11,213 nucleotides of DNA from JAPLGZ01 sp038318235 (GTDB lineage: Bacteria; Chloroflexota; Anaerolineae; Caldilineales; Caldilineaceae): positions 1 through 11,213 of the forward strand of contig JBBQBY010000212.1 in NCBI GenBank assembly GCA_038318235.1, written 5' to 3'. Below are positions 6,877 to 11,213 of this stretch, in pieces (position 1 is the stretch's first letter; every line of letters begins with the position of its first letter). The position numbers and the translations under genes were made by a program. Below the pieces are notes generated by a model, which ran no database searches, was not told the DNA's origin, and worked only from the letters and a program-made list of their open reading frames with translations.

Positions 6877-7005
6877 ATTTAGGGGGTTGACAGGTGCGCC
6901 CAGGGCTAAAGCCACCGGGCTAACCGAAGAGCAAGGCCGGTTAACCGGCCTTCGGTTGCGACTAGCCCTGTCCATGCATGGCGGGGCGCTGTCAACCCCC
7001 TGAAT
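6877..7005. repeat. Nested palindromic intergenic element (four levels of inverted repeat)
   Basis: Outer arms 6881-6893 (AGGGGGTTGACAG) and 6989-7001 pair perfectly over 13 bp; with ATT(T/C) outside them they match 16 of 17 (6877-6893 against 6989-7005). Inside, CAGGGCTA (6901-6908) pairs with TAGCCCTG (6963-6970), AACCGAAG (6922-6929) with CTTCGGTT (6950-6957), and the centre is the 20-bp palindrome AAGGCCGGTTAACCGGCCTT (6933-6952). CCATGCATGG (6972-6981) is a further palindrome on the right side only. There is no coding frame. It lies 17 nt after the chaperonin stop codon. It looks like a non-coding mobile or REP/MITE-like repeat, or a large structured RNA; no clear target-site duplication is visible. 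Confidence 0.8.
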
Positions 7006-7022
7006 GCCCAATCAACCTGATT

Positions 7023-8633
7023 TCACGGATTAAAATCAACTTCCTCATCCCGATTCACCCGCGGCTTATGCACGAGCACCTCTGTGGTCAGCGCCATCAA
7101 CGCGCCGCTGACGCCGGTGCGTAGGGCTGCGTGTAAAATGGTCACTGGGTCAACAATGTTCGCTGCCATCACGTCCACCATTTGCCCACTCATCACGTCA
7201 AAGCCGCACTGCGGCGCATCACTGCTCATGCGCGCGAGGATTGGGCTAGGCTCAAAGCCCGAATTGCGCAAAATTGCGCACATTGGCGCGGCGAGGGCGC
7301 TTTGCAGAATGGGAATTGCCAACGCTTCCTCGTCGGGCAAGCTAAGCGCCGCCAGCGCGGGCAGACAGCGCAAGTAGGCCACACCGCCACCTGGCACAAC
7401 GCCCTCTTGCAAGCCCAACCGCACCACATGAACCGCCTCTTTCGCCCGCTCTTTGAGGGTCTCCTGCTCCACTTCGGTGGCACCACCAATGTTCAGGAGG
7501 GCAACGCCGCCCAGCAATTTGCCGGCGCGCTCGATCAGGCGTTCGCGTTCGCGGCCATAACCAGCTTTGGGCAGTTGCCGCCGCAATTCTAAGTTGCGTT
7601 CACGAATGGCGGCCGGGCGTCCTTTGCCACCGATCAGCGTGAAGCCCGAACGAATCGCTTGAACCTCGTCCGCCTGGCCCAAATCGTCAAGCGTGGCAGT
7701 TTCGAGGCGCGTCCCCGCTTCTTCACGAAAGACAGCGCCACCCGTGAGCACGGCCAGGTCTTGCAAAACGTCGGTCTTTTCTGGCCCAAGTCCTGGCGCA
7801 CGAATGGCCAGGGTGGGCATCACCTTGCGCGTCTTATTGGTGACCAAGATATTCAACGCGTCCCCAGCAATTGTGGTCGCGATCACGACCAGACCGCGAT
7901 CACCGGCCGCGCGGATTTTTTCCATGATCGGCAGCAATTCAGCGGCTTTTTCCAGATTGCGGTTGGTCAGCAAAATATAGGGATTTTTTAGCACGGCTGT
8001 GCCCGCGGCGGTGGTGAAATAGGAGGAAGCCCAACCCTGATTCCAAAATGTGCCGTGGATGTAAGTGCGATCATGGGTACGCGCATAGTGTGTGCGCACA
8101 TCCACGGCCCCTTGTGGCCCGACTGTATCGAAGATCTCTTCAATGTAGCGACCTAGTGTTTCATCCCCGGTGATCGAGGTGGCCAACGCCACAATTTGCG
8201 CCGGCGTTGCCAGCGCTTGCGCCTGTTTTTCCAGGGCTTGTAGCACCACGGCCAGCGCCTTCTCCAACCCGCGGCGGATGCTCATCATATTGTAACCGGC
8301 GGCGGCATAGCGGTCAGCTTCGTTCAACACCTGGCGCGCAATCACGACGGCTGTGGTGGCGCCATCGCCCACGGTCTCTTCCATGCGCCAGGCAATGTGC
8401 CGGGCCATAAATGCGCCCATGGTCTCAAAACGATTGGGTAAGCCCAGAAAGCGGCGCGCGAGTTGCGCGCCATCGCTGATCAATTCGGGCGCACGCCGCG
8501 CGTGCTCGCGTTCGACGGCCACCAACCGGCCGCGCGGCCCCAGGGTAATTTCCATCATATCGGCGAGCAGGTTGAAGCCTTTGCGCAATGATTGACGCGC
8601 CCCAGGTTGAAACAGTAGACGCGAGTGGGCCAT
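7023..8633 (-). CDS. Divergent GroEL-like (group I) chaperonin
   Basis: The 536-residue protein aligns with GroEL along its full length. The equatorial ATP site keeps TLGPRGR (30-36), Asp54 in ISDG (GroEL Asp52), GDGATTA (89-95, with Asp90 for Asp87), GGG (415-417) and Asp495. The apical domain keeps most of the substrate/GroES-binding face: W-A-S-S-Y-F for GroEL 199-204, LLPIM in helix H and ALNILVTN in helix I. Oddities are Glu399 at the position of GroEL catalytic Asp398, Ala for Thr89 in the phosphate loop, and an acidic end (NRDEEVDFNP) in place of the GGM tail. No groES is near and no CIRCE operator (TTAGCACTC type) is seen upstream, so it is probably not the main heat-shock groEL but a second, specialised copy. 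The ATG at 8633 is favoured by AGGAG 5 nt before it; a GTG 10 codons upstream is the alternative. Confidence 0.9.
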   Translation of the reverse strand: MAHSRLLFQPGARQSLRKGFNLLADMMEITLGPRGRLVAVEREHARRAPELISDGAQLARRFLGLPNRFETMGAFMARHIAWRMEETVGDGATTAVVIARQVLNEADRYAAAGYNMMSIRRGLEKALAVVLQALEKQAQALATPAQIVALATSITGDETLGRYIEEIFDTVGPQGAVDVRTHYARTHDRTYIHGTFWNQGWASSYFTTAAGTAVLKNPYILLTNRNLEKAAELLPIMEKIRAAGDRGLVVIATTIAGDALNILVTNKTRKVMPTLAIRAPGLGPEKTDVLQDLAVLTGGAVFREEAGTRLETATLDDLGQADEVQAIRSGFTLIGGKGRPAAIRERNLELRRQLPKAGYGRERERLIERAGKLLGGVALLNIGGATEVEQETLKERAKEAVHVVRLGLQEGVVPGGGVAYLRCLPALAALSLPDEEALAIPILQSALAAPMCAILRNSGFEPSPILARMSSDAPQCGFDVMSGQMVDVMAANIVDPVTILHAALRTGVSGALMALTTEVLVHKPRVNRDEEVDFNP

Positions 8634-8638
8634 GCAAA

Positions 8639-8643
8639 CTCCT
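8639..8643 (-). promoter_or_regulatory. Ribosome binding site of the chaperonin gene (decides start)
   Basis: AGGAG sits 5 nt before the ATG at 8633. The upstream GTG at 8663 lies only about 11 nt from the predicted transcript start and has no comparable site, so the ATG is preferred. Confidence 0.65.
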
Positions 8644-8680
8644 GGTCTGGTTGGTGTTGCCACAAGAAAATGATAGATCG

Positions 8681-8709
8681 ATTATACCGTTTGCCCGCGA
8701 ATCGGCCAA
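8681..8709 (-). promoter_or_regulatory. Sigma70-type promoter of the chaperonin gene
   Basis: Read on the minus strand: TTGGCC (8704-8709), a 17-bp spacer and a perfect TATAAT (8681-8686). Transcription should begin near 8674, giving a leader of about 40 nt. No inverted repeat of the CIRCE type overlaps it, which suggests housekeeping expression rather than HrcA control. Confidence 0.65.
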
Positions 8710-8770
8710 GTCACCAGGGGCGACGCCAGGGGATGCCGTGAATTACAGAGCTATTGCGCGTTCGGCTTGG

Positions 8771-8799
8771 TGGACAGAGAAGCCGGGAACCTCTATAAT
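8771..8799 (+). promoter_or_regulatory. Strong sigma70-type promoter of the RidA-family gene
   Basis: TGGACA (8771-8776; five of six consensus bases), a 17-bp spacer and a perfect TATAAT (8794-8799). The start would be near 8806, about 50 nt before the ATG. It is one of the best promoter matches in the window. The chaperonin promoter points the other way about 60 bp to the left. Confidence 0.72.
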
Positions 8800-8856
8800 G
8801 CTTGGCATTGTACCATTATGCTAAACTACGAATGAATCATCAGAAAGGGAATCACC

Positions 8857-9309
8857 ATGTCATACGAGGCAAAATTAAAAGAGCTGGGTTACACGCTGGA
8901 ACCACTCGAATTGAATGCAGGCCGCTTGATGCACGCCGTGCGCACCGGTAACCTGGTCTATACGTCGGGGCAGGTTTCGCGTTTTGGCGGCAAAGAAGTG
9001 ATTGGCAAGGTCGGCGCTGATGTGACCGTAGAGCAGGGTTATGAAGCGGCGACCTTAAGCGCGCTTTGCTGTTTGCAGGCCGTCAAGAGCCTGGTTGGTA
9101 GCCTGGACAATGTGGTAAAGGTCGTTAAAGTGCTTGGGATGGTTAATGTAGCCCCTGGTTTCAACAACACGCCTGGCGTGATCCACGGCGCCAGCGATCT
9201 GTTCATCAATGTCTTTGGCGAAGCCGGTCGCCATGCGCGCAGTGCTGTTGGGATGCAAATCCCCTCCGATTATTCGGTCGAGGTAGAAGTAATTTTTGAG
9301 GTGAAGTAA
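8857..9309 (+). CDS. RidA family protein (YjgF/YER057c/UK114)
   Basis: The 150-residue protein is a complete RidA-superfamily member. RidA trimers hydrolyse reactive enamine/imine intermediates, such as 2-aminoacrylate made by PLP enzymes, to 2-oxo acids and ammonia in the cytosol. Family features seen are GNLVYTSGQV (31-40), a conserved turn NNTPGVIHGASDLF (103-116) and ARSAVGMQIP (127-136), where Arg128 is in the position of the substrate carboxylate-binding Arg105 of E. coli RidA. It is followed by the closing strand VEVEVIFEV. At 150 residues with an N-terminal extension it is closer to the longer YjgH/Rid2-7-like branch than to the ~128-residue archetype, so the true substrate is uncertain. 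AAGGGA lies 6 nt before the ATG. The gene has its own promoter (8771-8799) and a hairpin directly after its stop, so it is monocistronic. Confidence 0.9.
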   Translation: MSYEAKLKELGYTLEPLELNAGRLMHAVRTGNLVYTSGQVSRFGGKEVIGKVGADVTVEQGYEAATLSALCCLQAVKSLVGSLDNVVKVVKVLGMVNVAPGFNNTPGVIHGASDLFINVFGEAGRHARSAVGMQIPSDYSVEVEVIFEVK

Positions 9310-9315
9310 CACCCC

Positions 9316-9382
9316 GTAGGATGGGTCTGCCGCACTACCTGAGCACTCAACCAGTGATCGTGCTGCGGCAGACCCATCCTAC
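9316..9382. terminator. 19-bp perfect hairpin filling the ridA / BNR convergent gap
   Basis: GTAGGATGGGTCTGCCGCA (9316-9334) pairs perfectly with 9364-9382 around a 29-nt loop. On the plus strand the stem is followed by ACTTTTATTT, so it can act as an intrinsic terminator for the RidA gene; on the minus strand no T run follows. It starts 6 nt after one stop codon and ends 4 nt before the other. The GTAGGATGGGT beginning is reminiscent of dispersed palindromic repeats seen in many bacterial genomes, so it may be a repeat that has taken on terminator duty. Confidence 0.75.
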
Positions 9383-9386
9383 ACTT

Positions 9387-10766
9387 TTATTTGCCTTTAA
9401 GCGCCAGGAGCGAAGGGTTGCTATTGGTGGCGGCGTGGATTGAATAGGCCGGACCGTCTAGCGCATTCTCTTGTTCGAGCCAGACAATGTCCGGCGTGGT
9501 CAGCTTTGTATAGCGATTCCAACTGAGGCTTGGATAGAAGGCATTGTCGCGGTGGCCCAACTGAAACCGGCTGCTCCAATTGCCATTCGCGGCGACCGCA
9601 TAATAGACGCTGCCTGCGTCTGGCTCTTCCTTTGGATAGCCGGATGCCGAGGCTGTTTCGAGCCAAACGACCCAAACTTGATCATTGTCGCTAATGGTAA
9701 TGCTAGGGAAGAATTGGTAGGCAACGTCTTCGCTAATTGGCTTTGCTGCACTCCAGGCGCGATTTTCGTAGGCCGCATAATGAATTTGGGTGTTGGCATT
9801 CGCTAGTAAGCCGGCTGATTGTTGACGCCAGACGGCATGCAGCCGATCGGTGCTGTCGATGGCCAGCGATACGTGGCGTTGATCCTGCTGGTCGGGCGCA
9901 ACTGTTGCCCAAGCCGCCCAGGTAAGGCCGCCATCGCTGGATTGGGTCCAAACGATCTGGTGCAGCTTGCCCAACTGTGCATACGCCAGAATATAAAGCG
10001 TGGCGCTGTCGTGGGTCGCCACCATTGTAGGCCGGCTAAAATAGGTGGGGGCATCGGGCGCAACTGCGCGCCACACCGTCCACGTTTTGCCCCCATCCAG
10101 CGATTTTGTGAGCTTGATCTGGCCATTTTTATATTCAGCATCGCGGCCTTCCCAGACCACATAGAGTGTATCTTGGTTGTCGGCATAAATAACAGGATGT
10201 TCCTGCCAGAGGGTTTCGTCCTGATATCCAGCAATTTCAGCAATATTGGTCCAGGTTTTCCAGCTTTTTCCCCCATCAATCGATTGCCCATATTTGATCT
10301 GCCGATCATTGGCGCTCGTATGTGCGGCATCCAGACCATACCAGACGACATGAAGCGTATCTTTGGCATCAATCGCAATCGAAGGCACGCGTTGGTTATA
10401 GTCACCCGTGTTTTCGATCGGTTGATTGTGGTTGAGGACGGCCCAGGTGACGCCATTATCAGTTGATTTCGCGACAAAAATATGGTAGCGTAGCGCGCGC
10501 TCCATCCGGTATTTATTGCGATAGGCAATATATAAATTACCTTGCTTATCGCGCACAACCTTGCGACTATCTGGATAACCGAGACCTTTATCATCGGTAA
10601 TATTATCCACGATAGCCGGATTTGAGATAAGGGTGATCGATGACATGGAAGGATGCGCCAAGGCTAGCTCTACAGGGGCAGTTACATTGGAATGCGTCGC
10701 GTAGAAAGGTGCCAATACCAACAAGGTTGCGGTTAGAAAAATAGCCATTAAAATTTGCTTGTTCAT
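9387..10766 (-). CDS. Secreted sialidase-like (BNR/Asp-box) beta-propeller protein
   Basis: The 459-residue protein begins with an export signal: MNKQ, then a hydrophobic stretch ILMAIFLTATLLVLAPFYA (about 5-23) with a possible cleavage after an Ala near residue 23 or 30. The mature part has four clear Asp-boxes (STDNGVTW 101, SIDGGKSW 162, SLDGGKTW 222, SSDGGLTW 276) and a recurring D-x-x-D-x-L-H-V-V-W strand, at about residues 133, 196, 304 and 354, giving a six-bladed propeller of sialidase fold. A full sialidase active site (three Arg, Tyr/Glu, Asp) is not evident; GYPDSRKVVRD (63-73) supplies one Arg-Asp pair. It could bind or hydrolyse an extracellular glycan; the substrate is unknown. 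No LPXTG, PEP-CTERM or lipobox is present. The ribosome site before the ATG is weak. It is unrelated in detail to the propeller at 4882-6783. Confidence 0.85.
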   Translation of the reverse strand: MNKQILMAIFLTATLLVLAPFYATHSNVTAPVELALAHPSMSSITLISNPAIVDNITDDKGLGYPDSRKVVRDKQGNLYIAYRNKYRMERALRYHIFVAKSTDNGVTWAVLNHNQPIENTGDYNQRVPSIAIDAKDTLHVVWYGLDAAHTSANDRQIKYGQSIDGGKSWKTWTNIAEIAGYQDETLWQEHPVIYADNQDTLYVVWEGRDAEYKNGQIKLTKSLDGGKTWTVWRAVAPDAPTYFSRPTMVATHDSATLYILAYAQLGKLHQIVWTQSSDGGLTWAAWATVAPDQQDQRHVSLAIDSTDRLHAVWRQQSAGLLANANTQIHYAAYENRAWSAAKPISEDVAYQFFPSITISDNDQVWVVWLETASASGYPKEEPDAGSVYYAVAANGNWSSRFQLGHRDNAFYPSLSWNRYTKLTTPDIVWLEQENALDGPAYSIHAATNSNPSLLALKGK

Positions 10767-10811
10767 GAGTTTATCACACCAATTACCTAGACGCTATAAC
10801 ACTGACCATTT

Positions 10812-10841
10812 TGTCCGATTGGAGATGTGTCGGATTGGAGA
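10812..10841. repeat. Two 14-bp direct repeats, 16 bp apart
   Basis: TGTCCGATTGGAGA (10812-10825) and TGTCGGATTGGAGA (10828-10841) differ at one base. The spacing of 16 bp and the position about 45-75 bp before the BNR start fit a tandem operator or activator site, but no regulator gene is in the window. Confidence 0.6.
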
Positions 10842-10937
10842 GAGACCACCTTTCAGCGCTTTTTACGATGATTGCTCAGTGTTGTAGAGCGAGCAGAACT
10901 TGCCGCAAATTAACCGCCTTGCCCTATGAAAACAACA

Positions 10938-10963
10938 ATTTACGAAATTGATTTACGAAATTG
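10938..10963. repeat. Tandem 13-bp duplication
   Basis: ATTTACGAAATTG occurs twice head to tail with no mismatch. It may be a slippage duplication or a paired protein-binding site. No gene start is close on the plus strand. Confidence 0.75.
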
Positions 10964-11070
10964 ATCGTCAATAAGAATGGCTAACTAATAGTAAATCCCC
11001 TATCAAAGTATAATCCCTGGATGGTCTAAAAAAATCCGTCAAATGGCCTAATTCGCTTAGTACTGAATAC

Positions 11071-11211
11071 CTATACTCAAATCAAGTTGAGAACCGGCGT
11101 TCTAATCTTCCTGGAAGGGGTCACCGATCGATTCGATTACCCTGAAGAGCCTGAAGGGTTCCAGGAAGATCGTTGACGAAAACGCCGGGTTTCATTCTGA
11201 ACTCAGTATAG
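11071..11211. repeat. Nested imperfect palindromic element reaching the window edge
   Basis: Three pairs of arms nest in order: CTATACT (11071-11077) with AGTATAG (11205-11211), CCGGCGTT (11094-11101) with AACGCCGG (11181-11188), and ATCTTCCTGGAA (11105-11116) with TTCCAGGAAGAT (11159-11170). The centre carries CCTGAAG twice. The pairs are separated by unequal, poorly matched spacers, as in an old terminal inverted repeat or a REP/MITE-like element. The outer boundary may lie beyond the window. Confidence 0.65.
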
Positions 11212-11213
11212 TA

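Larger units (their letters stand above)
10767..11213. other. 447-nt gene-free region upstream of the BNR gene
   Basis: No credible coding frame, tRNA or rRNA is seen on either strand. The region is AT-richer than its surroundings and should hold the BNR gene promoter, but no convincing -35/-10 pair was found; TGTTATAGC on the minus strand near 10790 is the best extended -10 candidate. It contains two kinds of direct repeat (10812-10841 and 10938-10963) and a nested palindrome (11071-11211), listed separately. Confidence 0.6.

Noticed and set aside
6877..7005. Ordinary intrinsic terminator for the chaperonin gene
   Set aside because: There is no T run after the stem on either strand, and the multi-level symmetry exceeds what a terminator needs.
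8634..8760. CIRCE heat-shock operator before the chaperonin
   Set aside because: No TTAGCACTC...GAGTGCTAA inverted repeat or close variant is present.
9803..10594. 263-codon frame on the minus strand in the BNR gene region, plus a 215-codon plus-strand frame at 9819-10466
   Set aside because: Both are out-of-frame shadows of the BNR propeller, which has a signal peptide and Asp-boxes in its own frame; these two show no domain.
10767..11213. CRISPR array or tRNA gene
   Set aside because: The direct repeats are only two copies each with no spacer pattern, and no cloverleaf with a proper T-arm (GGTTCGA) and acceptor stem can be drawn.

Overview
The window looks like chromosomal DNA of a free-living bacterium, most likely a member of the Chloroflexota (filamentous or anaerolineal type). 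The basis is the SPN[F/Y]xxDQT-type beta-propeller repeats that are common in that phylum, a divergent second-type GroEL, a PD-(D/E)XK (Rpn-type) nuclease, GC-moderate coding sequence and many short intergenic palindromes. The phylum assignment is inference from family style, not from any marker gene.

Layout, left to right. 1-2441 (minus strand): the 5' two-thirds of an Rpn/PDDEXK_2 nuclease gene running off the left edge, an M20 metallopeptidase gene 23 nt upstream of it (probably one transcript), and a YdcF/DUF218 gene. 2526-3332 (plus): a sugar-phosphate isomerase/epimerase-type TIM barrel, divergent from ydcF. 3413-4369 (minus): a D-2-hydroxyacid dehydrogenase, convergent with the TIM-barrel gene across a long hairpin. 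4397-4837 (minus): only the C-terminal end of a cyclic-peptide-type ABC exporter, a gene remnant. 4882-6783 (minus): a 633-residue Asp-box beta-propeller without a signal peptide. 6784-7022: two palindromic elements. 7023-8633 (minus): a divergent GroEL-like chaperonin with its own sigma70-type promoter. 8857-9309 (plus): a RidA-family protein, divergent from the chaperonin and with a strong promoter. 9387-10766 (minus): a secreted sialidase-like BNR propeller, convergent with ridA across a 19-bp perfect hairpin. 10767-11213: 447 nt without a gene, holding short direct repeats and a further nested palindrome that reaches the window edge.

Working relations. Most genes look like independent metabolic or housekeeping-accessory units rather than one pathway. 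The TIM barrel and the 2-hydroxyacid dehydrogenase could both act on small hydroxy-acid or sugar substrates, but nothing ties them together beyond proximity. The chaperonin, the cytosolic propeller and RidA sit around one divergent promoter region; a protein- or metabolite-damage theme is possible but is inference only.

I did not find a convincing new multi-gene defence or biosynthetic system. The most unusual items are the divergent chaperonin (conservative Asp to Glu change at the catalytic position, no GGM tail, no groES or CIRCE nearby), the ABC-exporter fossil, and the set of nested or simple palindromes that fill the intergenic spaces.
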